From Bifidobacterium sp. (GTDB taxonomy: Bacteria; Actinomycetota; Actinomycetes; Actinomycetales; Bifidobacteriaceae), in contig NZ_JALCCV010000006.1 in NCBI RefSeq assembly GCF_022640935.1, positions 1-64,000 of the forward strand: a DNA stretch of 64,000 nt, given 5' to 3'. Shown here in pieces: positions 56,791 through 64,000 of this stretch; positions within the stretch are counted from its first letter, which is position 1, and each line of letters starts with the position of its first letter. The translations under genes were made by a program, and so were the position numbers. The notes beneath the pieces are model-generated. The model did no database searches, was not told where the DNA came from, and saw nothing but the letters and a program-made list of their open reading frames with translations.

Positions 56791-58104
56791 TCAGACAAGC
56801 ACCCGCAGGATCGACGGCGTGCCGGTCACGAAATCAAGGGAGCATACGGCCGTGACGGTTTCCCGCAAGGTCAGCTCGTCGCACTGGTGGGTCACGATGC
56901 GCAGCTGCTGCAATTCACCCGAATACCCGGGATCGTGGCGCGTGGGCTGCAGGTCCTGGTTCACGCCGTTGATCGACACGCCTCGGTCGGCGAATTCCTT
57001 GGCGATGGCGGCGAGCACGCCGGGCTTGTCATGAATCAGGAAACGCACCGCGAACGCCGCTTTCGAAGCGTCGATCGGCGCCTTCGGCAAATCCTTGTAC
57101 AGCGGGATGGACGGTCCCGTGCAGCCTTGCGCGATATGGCGCGCCTCGGTGACGATATCGCCCACAACCGCCGAAGCAGTAGGCGCTCCTCCGGCTCCGC
57201 GGCCGTAGAACATCAAGTCATCGGCCGCCTCGGCGTGCACGAAGACCGCGTTGAAGCTGCCATGCACCGAGGCGAGCGGATGGTTTTCGTCGATCAGCGC
57301 CGGATAGACGCGCGCCGAAACCCCGGCCCCGTCGTTCTCCACGACGGCCAACAGCTTGACGACCTTGTGCTCGGCCACGGCGGCGGCGATGTCGGCGGCG
57401 GTGATCGCGGTGATGCCTTCGGCGGTCACATCATCGATGCTGACGGCGGTGTGGAAGGCGAGCGTGGCCATGATAGCGGCCTTGTTCGCAGCGTCCTCGC
57501 CCTCGATGTCGCCGGTCGGATCGGCTTCGGCATATCCCTTGGATTGCGCGTCTTTGAGTGCCACGTCGAAGTCCAGCCCTTTGGTGGTCATCTCGTCGAG
57601 AATGTAGTTCGTCGTGCCGTTGACGATGCCCAGCATGCTGCCCACCCGGTCGCCGACCAGCGATTCGCGCAAGGGCCGCACAATCGGGATCGCGCCGCCG
57701 ACCGCCGCCTCGAAATAGATATCGACGCCATGTTCGTCCGCTGCCCGGTAGAGCTCGGGACCGGATTTCGCCAGCAGCGCCTTGTTCGCCGTCACCACGC
57801 TCGCCCCGGACTCGATGGCTGTAAGCACGAAGGTGCGCGCAGGTTCCAAGCCGCCGATAAGCTCGACGACGATGTCGGCCCGTGTGCACAGTCCGGCCGT
57901 GTCGGTCGTCAGCAGAGCCTTGTCGAGCCATGGCACGTTTACCTTGTCGGGATGCAGGCACGCCACGCCAACTAGTTCGATAGCCCTACCGATGCGTGCC
58001 GACAGCTCGTCGCGCTGTTCGATCAGCAGCCGGGCGGTCTGCGATCCGACCGCTCCCGCGCCCAACAGTCCTATGCGGATCGGAGCCTCGTTATGCGATG
58101 TCAT
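56791..58104 (-). CDS. hom: Homoserine dehydrogenase
   Basis: 437-residue NAD(P)-dependent enzyme reducing aspartate semialdehyde to homoserine, the branch to Thr and Met. Rossmann motif LLGAGAVGSQTARLL near the N-terminus; VVTANKALLAKSG; the catalytic stretch GTTNYILDEMTTKGLDF and a C-terminal ACT domain (about 350-437, FLIHDKPGVLAAIAKEF) for threonine feedback. AAGGGA precedes the ATG (58102-58104). Lies 37 nt after lysA. Confidence 0.95.
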   Translation of the reverse strand: MTSHNEAPIRIGLLGAGAVGSQTARLLIEQRDELSARIGRAIELVGVACLHPDKVNVPWLDKALLTTDTAGLCTRADIVVELIGGLEPARTFVLTAIESGASVVTANKALLAKSGPELYRAADEHGVDIYFEAAVGGAIPIVRPLRESLVGDRVGSMLGIVNGTTNYILDEMTTKGLDFDVALKDAQSKGYAEADPTGDIEGEDAANKAAIMATLAFHTAVSIDDVTAEGITAITAADIAAAVAEHKVVKLLAVVENDGAGVSARVYPALIDENHPLASVHGSFNAVFVHAEAADDLMFYGRGAGGAPTASAVVGDIVTEARHIAQGCTGPSIPLYKDLPKAPIDASKAAFAVRFLIHDKPGVLAAIAKEFADRGVSINGVNQDLQPTRHDPGYSGELQQLRIVTHQCDELTLRETVTAVCSLDFVTGTPSILRVLV

Positions 58105-58141
58105 AGTGTCCCTTCGTGTTTTTCTCTGCACTTAAAACGTC

Positions 58142-59800
58142 TCAGCTCACATCCAGCGAGATCAGATCGTCGATGGTCTGGCGCCTGATCATCACATGGG
58201 CGCCGGATTCGCCCACTGCCACGACTGCGGGAATCAGCGCCTGGTTGTAGTTGCTGGCCATGGTGCGGCCGTATGCGCCGGTCACGGGAATGGCGAGGAT
58301 GTCGCCGCGCGCGATATCGGCCGGCAACTGACATTCGTGCACGAGGACGTCGCCCGATTCGCAATGCATGCCCACGACGCGCGCGAGCATGGTCCCAGTC
58401 GCTCCTGCGCGATTCGCCAGCCGAACCGTGTAATTCGCGTCGTAGAGCGCCGGGCGGATGTTGTCGCTCATGCCGCCGTCGACCGAGACGTATGTCCGGC
58501 CGCTGATCGCTCTGCCGTCCTGCGCCGTCGCACCCTGCGGCAGGGCGACATGCTTGATCGCGCCGACGCGGTAGAGCGTCACGCCGGATGGGGCCGCGAT
58601 GTAGCGTCCCGGCTCGAAGGAAATAACCGGCGCGGGCATGCCCAGTGCATCGTTGGCAGCGCCCACCGCGGCAGCCAATCTACCGAGCTCGACGCCGATG
58701 TCCATCGCGTCTTCCGCGTCGGTGTAGGCCACGGAGTAGCCGCCGCCCAAATCCACTTCGGGCAGAGTGTAGGCATTGGTGGCGTAGAAGGTCTTGCGCA
58801 GCAGCATCATGCGCTTGGCCGCTTCGATGAAGGCGTTGGCATCGTGGATCTGCGAGCCGATATGCGAGTGGATGCCGACGAGTTCGAGGTCTTCGCCCAG
58901 CCCGGCGATCGTTTCGAGCACCGCGAGCGCGGGGCCGTCCGCCACCGCCTGCATCGCAGCGGCAAGCGCCCGGTCCGTGTCCGAGAGCTCATTGCCGTGC
59001 AAATCGTAAGGGTAGCGCACGTCGTAATGCAGTCGGCGGGCGTGGTGTTCGTCGCCATCATGACTTTCGGCCGGCTGCGGTGCCGCCGCCGTCCCGGCTG
59101 CGCCGATTATATCCGACGCAATCGCATTCGCCGCTGCGTCCTGCCGCTTCGCCATGATGCGGGCGTTGGCCACAGCGGGCGTGAGGGCGATCATATCGTC
59201 TAGGATGCCGAGCACCGTGGTCGGCGTGCCGGCTGGCAGCAGCGCCACGCCGAATTTCTGATCCTCATGCGCAGTCGAAATATACTCGTGCCCGCCTGCG
59301 TGGATGCCGGCCGTGACGCGCAGCATGACTTTGGCGCGTTTGCCGAGTGCGTGCGCGATGGCCGCGATGCGGGCAGGCTCACTTGGCTCGTCGACGACGA
59401 TTTTTGCGAAGCCCTGCTCGACGGCGAGCGCTATCTCCTCGTCGGACTTGTTGTTGCCGTGCAGCACCAGCCGCCGGCCCGGAATCCCGGCGGCGAGCGC
59501 GATGCGCATCTCGCCCAGCGAGCACGTGTCGACGAACATGCCCGCCGCGGCCACGATGCGCACGACCTCCTTGGACAGGAAGGCTTTGCCCGCGTAGCTC
59601 ACATGGGTCGTCGTGTTGCGGAAGGCCGTCGCCGCCGCAGCGACGAAACGCCGCGCACGGGCGGAGACCTCGTCCGTGTCCATGACGTAGAGCGGCGAAC
59701 CGAATTCGCCCAGCAGGGACGAGGCGGTGCGCCCATGGAAGGTCAACTCGCCGGAATCATCGATATCCGTGGCCTCAGGCCAAATCGGCGTCACGCCCAT
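58142..59800 (-). CDS. lysA: Diaminopimelate decarboxylase
   Basis: 552-residue PLP enzyme of the alanine racemase-like fold that makes L-lysine from meso-diaminopimelate. The PLP lysine lies in SYAGKAFLSKEVV (K72); HSHIGSQIHDAN, EVDLGGGYSVAYT and MHCESGDVL follow. A ~75-residue insert (about 210-285), rich in Ala, Asp and His, lies before the HSHIGSQ motif and makes the protein longer than the usual ~430-470. AAGGAG precedes the ATG at 59798-59800. Sits 54 nt after argS, the conserved actinobacterial argS-lysA-hom-thrB order. Confidence 0.95.
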   Translation of the reverse strand: MGVTPIWPEATDIDDSGELTFHGRTASSLLGEFGSPLYVMDTDEVSARARRFVAAAATAFRNTTTHVSYAGKAFLSKEVVRIVAAAGMFVDTCSLGEMRIALAAGIPGRRLVLHGNNKSDEEIALAVEQGFAKIVVDEPSEPARIAAIAHALGKRAKVMLRVTAGIHAGGHEYISTAHEDQKFGVALLPAGTPTTVLGILDDMIALTPAVANARIMAKRQDAAANAIASDIIGAAGTAAAPQPAESHDGDEHHARRLHYDVRYPYDLHGNELSDTDRALAAAMQAVADGPALAVLETIAGLGEDLELVGIHSHIGSQIHDANAFIEAAKRMMLLRKTFYATNAYTLPEVDLGGGYSVAYTDAEDAMDIGVELGRLAAAVGAANDALGMPAPVISFEPGRYIAAPSGVTLYRVGAIKHVALPQGATAQDGRAISGRTYVSVDGGMSDNIRPALYDANYTVRLANRAGATGTMLARVVGMHCESGDVLVHECQLPADIARGDILAIPVTGAYGRTMASNYNQALIPAVVAVGESGAHVMIRRQTIDDLISLDVS

Positions 59801-59854
59801 ATGCTTGCTCCTTGCTTGCGGTGGCTGGCACTGCAACTGGTCTTAGCGTAATTC

Positions 59855-61651
59855 CTACATCTGTTGCGGGGCGCTGACCCCGAGCAGATCCAGCCCCGAT
59901 GCGATGACGGTGCGCACAGCGTCGTTGAGCTTGAGCCGTGCCGCGGCACGCGCCGGTTCGGGATTCTTGGCGATGCGCAAAGCCTCGCGCGTCTCCTCCG
60001 GCCCGCGCTCTTCGGGTACAGTCAGCGTCATCGGCACAACGCGTTCGAGGTTATACCACTTATGATAGGCGGACGCGAGATCCTCCAGATAATGCGCCAC
60101 GCGATGCGGTGCGCGAAGATCGCCCGCCTGCGCGAGCACAGCGGGCCACCGCGCGAGCGCCGCCAACGCCACGCCATCCGCCTCGGTGTCCAAAAGGCTC
60201 AGGTCTGCATGGTCTGCGCTGATTCCTGCGGTCTCGGCATTGCGTGCGACGTTGCAGCTGCGCGCGTAGGCGTATTGCACGTAGTAGACCGGGTTCTCGT
60301 TGGTGTGCGAGGCGAGCAAGTTCAAGTCGATGTCCACGCTCGTGTTGTAATCGGTGCGTGTAAGCGAATACCGCGCCGCATCCACGCCGACGGCCTCGAC
60401 CAAATCGTCGATGGTGACGACGTTGCCGGCGCGCTTCGACATGCGCACGGCCTTGCCGTCCTTCATCACGTTGACCAGCTGGCCGATGAGGATCTGCATG
60501 TTCTCACCCGGCGTGTCGCCGAAGGCCGCGCACATCGCCATCATGCGGCCGATATAGCCGTGATGATCGGCGCCGAGCATGTAGATCGCCACGTCGGCCG
60601 GGTCCACCGCGCGGTGCCGCTTGTTCCAGTAGTAGGCGATATCGGCAGCGAAATAGGCGTAGTCACCATCCGATTTGATGATCACACGATCCTTGTCATC
60701 GCCATGTTCCGTAGAGGCGAACCAGGTCGCCCCGTCCCGTTCGAAGATATCGCCGTTAGCGCGCAGCACAGCGAAGGCCTTCTCGACCTCGCCGTCCTCA
60801 TACAGGCTGTTCTCATGGAACCACACATCGAAATGCACACGGAAATCACGCATCGACTGCTGGATTTCAGCGAACATCATCGGCACGGCACGCCTGCGGA
60901 ACTCCTCGCGCTGCTCGGAATCGCCTTCGCCCAATGCGTTGCCGTCCTTGTCCACGCCGCCGTCGAGGCGCTGCAGATTCAAGATATCGACGCCATCGGT
61001 TTTGGCTTCGGCGATCACTTTGTCGGCGATTTCCCTGATATACGCGCCTTTGTACCCGTCAGCCGGGGTCTCCTCGCCGTGCGCGGCGGCTACCAGCGAC
61101 TTGGCGAAGCGATTGATCTGCTCGCCGTGGTCGTTGAAATAATACTCGCGCACGACCTTCGCGCCGTTGGCCTCAAGCACTCTGGCCATGGAGTCTCCGG
61201 TGGCTGCCCAGCGCACGCCGCCGATATGGATCGGCCCGGTCGGATTGGCCGAAACGAATTCGAGGTTCATCGTTTTGCCGCCCAGATGATCGTTGCGCCC
61301 ATACGCCGCGCCCTGCCCGAGAACCGTGTCGACCACGGCCGCCGCCGAAGCGGAGTCGATGGTGATGTTGATGAAGCCTGGCCCTGCCACTTCGACCGAG
61401 GCGATGCCCTCGGCATCGGACAGCTTGACCGCGAAGAGCTGTGCGAGGTCACGTGGCCTCATGCCGGCCTTCTTGGCCAGTTGCATGGCGATATTCGATG
61501 ACCAGTCGCCGTGTGAACGATCTTTGGGCCGCATCACGGCCAGCCTCTCGACCGGCGGGATCATCGCGTCATCCAACGCGCCAGCATCAGGGCCCTCGGC
61601 CAGTTCATGGGCAATATCGCAAATCAACGCACTCAATGCTTCAGGATTCAT
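59855..61651 (-). CDS. argS: Arginyl-tRNA synthetase
   Basis: 598-residue class I aminoacyl-tRNA synthetase. An ArgS-type N-terminal domain (about 1-120) comes before the HIGH-class motif, here HIGG in PTGPIHIGGVRWAATGDS (142-145), the usual actinobacterial variant; the KMSKS-class loop is VRMSKRAGNVV; a DALR anticodon-binding domain ends the protein. The ATG 61649-61651 (MNPEALSALI) fits the family better than the ATG at 61688-61690; no clear ribosome site. Probably first gene of the argS-lysA-hom-thrB operon. Confidence 0.95.
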   Translation of the reverse strand: MNPEALSALICDIAHELAEGPDAGALDDAMIPPVERLAVMRPKDRSHGDWSSNIAMQLAKKAGMRPRDLAQLFAVKLSDAEGIASVEVAGPGFINITIDSASAAAVVDTVLGQGAAYGRNDHLGGKTMNLEFVSANPTGPIHIGGVRWAATGDSMARVLEANGAKVVREYYFNDHGEQINRFAKSLVAAAHGEETPADGYKGAYIREIADKVIAEAKTDGVDILNLQRLDGGVDKDGNALGEGDSEQREEFRRRAVPMMFAEIQQSMRDFRVHFDVWFHENSLYEDGEVEKAFAVLRANGDIFERDGATWFASTEHGDDKDRVIIKSDGDYAYFAADIAYYWNKRHRAVDPADVAIYMLGADHHGYIGRMMAMCAAFGDTPGENMQILIGQLVNVMKDGKAVRMSKRAGNVVTIDDLVEAVGVDAARYSLTRTDYNTSVDIDLNLLASHTNENPVYYVQYAYARSCNVARNAETAGISADHADLSLLDTEADGVALAALARWPAVLAQAGDLRAPHRVAHYLEDLASAYHKWYNLERVVPMTLTVPEERGPEETREALRIAKNPEPARAAARLKLNDAVRTVIASGLDLLGVSAPQQM

Positions 61652-61761
61652 TCTTATCAGTGTAGCTAATACGGTGACAGCGGTGTTCACTCACGTTTTC
61701 GGCTCACACGTTTTTGTATCTGCAGAAACAGTGCGGGCCGCGTTGCGGAACGCGTCAAACT

Positions 61762-63363
61762 TCAATGCTCCCACACCACAGTGCTCAACGAGCGGGGCGG
61801 CAGCTCGATCGGCCGCAACTCGCATCCGTCCTGTATGGCGATCCGCTGCGCAGCCGCATCCTCATTATTGGCCACGAGCACCAGATGATCGTCAGACGTG
61901 AGAAAAGCCACATGATGCACTCCGGGAATATCGTGCGAGGCAACGCTGCCCACGCATCGCGAACCGACCGGCACAAAGCGGCTGAAATGGCCGATCACAT
62001 AGTAGTCCGCATTCTTGGTGATCACGCCGCTCGCTCGGTCAATCGTGAGCAGCCCACGATTGCGCGAATGCTGACGATCATGGCGAAGGTAGTAGTAATC
62101 CGGGCCGCCGTCCGTGTCCAGCGCGATGTTCCAGAGCACCACGCACTGCGCCCAGTTGCGCAGCATCGCGATGACGCGACCGCTCATGCCCAGCAATGCA
62201 GCCTCCCAGTTGCGCGGCCCCCAGTCGCCGCCCGAGGCCTCCGTCATCCAGATCCCCTTATTCGGCCAGCGCTCGTGGATCCTGCTCATCACTGACGCGG
62301 AGCCGCCGTAATAGTGCCATGCCGAACCTGCTGTGGCCTGCAGAGCGCCACCATGTGCATAGAATTGTTTGACGAAATCGCCCTCTGGATACCGTTCAGT
62401 CGAGTAATTGTGATCCCAGCACATGATATTGACCTCGCCCAAGCCCTCGGTCTGCAGCCGAGGCGCCAGATATTCAGCGATGAACGCAGCCTGTTCCTCG
62501 GGATTCATCGCCATCGATGGCCAGACCGCCTGCGCATTGTCCGGCTCATTGACCGGCGTAAGGCCGAATACGTCGAATCCATGGTCGCGATACAGCCGCA
62601 CGAACGCCGCCAGATAGCGAGCATAGGCATCATAATACGACCGGCGCAAGCGTCCGACGCAGTGCGGCCAGGCCCGTCGCCGTCCCAAGACGCTGAGATT
62701 CGTTTTCATCCACCACGGGGCGCTCCATGGCGAGGCGATGATGCGCAATCCTTGCCGCTGCTGCCCTGCGTTTTGCGTTGCAGCCCGTGCTGCAGCCCGT
62801 ATTGCTGTCCGGCTGGCGTATCGCCGCGCATCCAGTCGTCCATCATCCCGTTCCACGTCTCGTAACGACGCAGCCTGTGCTGCCTCAAGCATTGGCAGAA
62901 TCCGTTGTTCCTCCACTGTGAAGCGCAGCGAGCGCAGCCGTTTGTCCGGCCATCGGCGCACAAACGAGTATGGCCGTGTCACATGGTCGGAAGGCCCGAT
63001 TGGCTGGCGCAGCATTGACAGTCCGATACCATCGATCGGATCGAACAAGTCGCGAATCATCTGGTCCGGGTCGTTGACCGCATGAGCCCACAGATCGCCA
63101 GTCGCCTCGGTGATCGACGCGCCGAAGCCGTCGATCCGCTGCCGGTGTTTTGCCGCATCCACCTCGATTCGGGGCAATGTGTCCGTCGATGCCGCATATG
63201 CAGACGATGGGTTTTCCGCCGCCCACGGCGTCATGCCAGCCGCCGAACCACCTGCGCCCAGTACTTCGATTCCCTCCATACGCCGCAGCAATCCGGAGTC
63301 ATCGTCCCTAGCCTGGGTGACAAACATACGCATGCCATTCATAGCCCAAGCATACGGACGCAT
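61762..63363 (-). CDS. GH30 family glycoside hydrolase
   Basis: 533-residue retaining glycosidase of family GH30 (glucosylceramidase / beta-1,6-glucosidase-like). The acid/base Glu is in GLTPVNEPDNAQ and the nucleophile in WMTEASGGDWG; RIEVDAAKHRQRIDGFGAS and LRQPIGPSDH are typical N-terminal barrel motifs, and a small beta domain ends the chain. There is no signal peptide, so it should act on imported sugars in the cytosol. An Arg/Ala-rich stretch (about 175-205) is an insert of unclear role. Starts at 63363, 63342 or 63333 are possible; no ribosome site decides. No transporter or regulator is adjacent. Confidence 0.88.
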   Translation of the reverse strand: MRPYAWAMNGMRMFVTQARDDDSGLLRRMEGIEVLGAGGSAAGMTPWAAENPSSAYAASTDTLPRIEVDAAKHRQRIDGFGASITEATGDLWAHAVNDPDQMIRDLFDPIDGIGLSMLRQPIGPSDHVTRPYSFVRRWPDKRLRSLRFTVEEQRILPMLEAAQAASLRDVERDDGRLDARRYASRTAIRAAARAATQNAGQQRQGLRIIASPWSAPWWMKTNLSVLGRRRAWPHCVGRLRRSYYDAYARYLAAFVRLYRDHGFDVFGLTPVNEPDNAQAVWPSMAMNPEEQAAFIAEYLAPRLQTEGLGEVNIMCWDHNYSTERYPEGDFVKQFYAHGGALQATAGSAWHYYGGSASVMSRIHERWPNKGIWMTEASGGDWGPRNWEAALLGMSGRVIAMLRNWAQCVVLWNIALDTDGGPDYYYLRHDRQHSRNRGLLTIDRASGVITKNADYYVIGHFSRFVPVGSRCVGSVASHDIPGVHHVAFLTSDDHLVLVANNEDAAAQRIAIQDGCELRPIELPPRSLSTVVWEH

Positions 63364-63370
63364 GCCTACC

Positions 63371-63388
63371 GTGCGAATACGCTCGCAC
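63371..63388. promoter_or_regulatory. Possible operator upstream of the GH30 gene
   Basis: GTGCGA ATACGC TCGCAC, a perfect 6-bp-arm inverted repeat of 18 bp, 8 nt upstream of the first possible ATG. The size is suitable for a dimeric repressor site. Confidence 0.4.
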
Positions 63389-63660
63389 TGCGCGCAGCCC
63401 TTACTCTAGTTTCATGTACTAAGCAGATTGCGATACGAAGCTGCCTTTGCATGGTTTCGCCAAGCGCTGTCACACTCCGGAAACTGGCGGAATTCCAGGA
63501 ATCTTGCAGGGGGCAAAGTCGCCACGGAGAGGAAGCATACTTTCACAAGTGCCTAATAGGCGAAAAAAGTGCTGAATAAACGCAACAAGACGGTTCTTCA
63601 CATCTTGGCGGGAAGAACCGGGCGACGCCAAACGGAAACGCCTAAGCGCCCCGCGCCGAA

Positions 63661-64000
63661 TCAGGCGAGCGCGATGGCGTCGATCTCGACCAGCGCGCCC
63701 TTGGGAATGGCGTTGCCGCCGAAGGCGACGCGGGCCGGCTTGACGGCACCGGTGAAACATTGCGCGTACTGCCTATCGACCGCAGAAAAGTCCTCGACAT
63801 GCGCGAGGTACACGGTAGCGCGCACCACCCGGCTGACATCCGAGCCGGCAGCCTCCAGGATGGCCGCAATGTTCTTCAGCGACTGCGTGGCCTGTTCGGC
63901 GGCGCCCGGCCCGGCCAGCTCGCCCGTAGTCGGATAATGCCAAGCTGGCCCGAAACGAATACGAATCCGTTCGCCTTCACGGCTTGGCTGTATGCTCCCA
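63661..64000 (-). pseudogene. RidA/YjgF-family gene, frameshifted and cut by the window edge
   Basis: The minus strand reads GAYSQAVKANGFVFVSGQLG, the RidA N-terminal region, then the frame ends at a stop. Removing one shift near 63935 restores DPTTGELAGPG-like sequence and the rest of the domain to PKGALVEIDAIALA and TGA at 63661-63663, including the conserved Arg in KPARVAFGG. The change looks like loss of a single G (GAT to AT). Intact RidA deaminates reactive enamines. The 5' end lies beyond 64000. It could be a real frameshift or a sequencing error. Confidence 0.75.

Overview
The window is a high-GC actinobacterial chromosome segment that fits Bifidobacterium. The strongest pointers are a single giant type I fatty acid synthase (about 3,160 residues) beside a fused biotin carboxylase/BCCP and a carboxyltransferase gene, actinobacterial forms of NusG, RNase E/G and PNPase, and several carbohydrate-active enzymes. 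No phage, insertion sequence, CRISPR array or defence system is visible. Most genes lie on the minus strand. Coordinates are given low to high, so minus-strand operons read right to left.

1-9.2 kb: a PLP trans-sulfuration enzyme converges on pnp; rpsO lies upstream of pnp. A secreted, wall-anchored GH26 beta-mannanase follows, then a membrane protein of unknown function and tRNA-Gly(UCC). 9.2-18.6 kb: acpS, an amylosucrase-like GH13 enzyme, a glycerol dehydrogenase-like oxidoreductase with a strongly folded upstream region, the metN-metI-metQ methionine importer, a DUF1684 protein and an acetyl-CoA hydrolase/transferase.

18.6-35.7 kb: a decayed beta-lactamase-like gene, then the lipid block: fas, accD and accC on the minus strand, with bioY on the plus strand and birA convergent to it. 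These genes cover biotin uptake, biotin attachment, malonyl-CoA formation and fatty acid synthesis. The FAS has no phosphopantetheinyl transferase domain of its own, so AcpS at 9.3 kb is the likely activator. 35.8-39.2 kb: a large multi-pass membrane protein and a PucR-type regulator.

39.2-55.3 kb: an information-processing block (secE, nusG, rplK, rplA; tRNA-Trp; rplU, rpmA, obgE, proB; rne), a class I aminotransferase, dapE, an AEC-type permease, a decayed fragment and a Maf-Nudix fusion. 55.5-61.7 kb: argS-lysA-hom-thrB, the aspartate-family amino acid cluster. 61.7-64 kb: a cytoplasmic GH30 glycosidase and a RidA-family gene that is frameshifted and cut by the window edge.

The regions most worth a second look are the multi-hairpin segment at 13215-13311, the 20-bp-arm hairpin with a duplicated TTCCCGGGAA at 39213-39273, the Maf-Nudix fusion, the charged disordered regions on both PNPase and RNase E, the PucR regulator near the fatty acid locus, and the three decayed genes. 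I found no clear multi-gene system without precedent.
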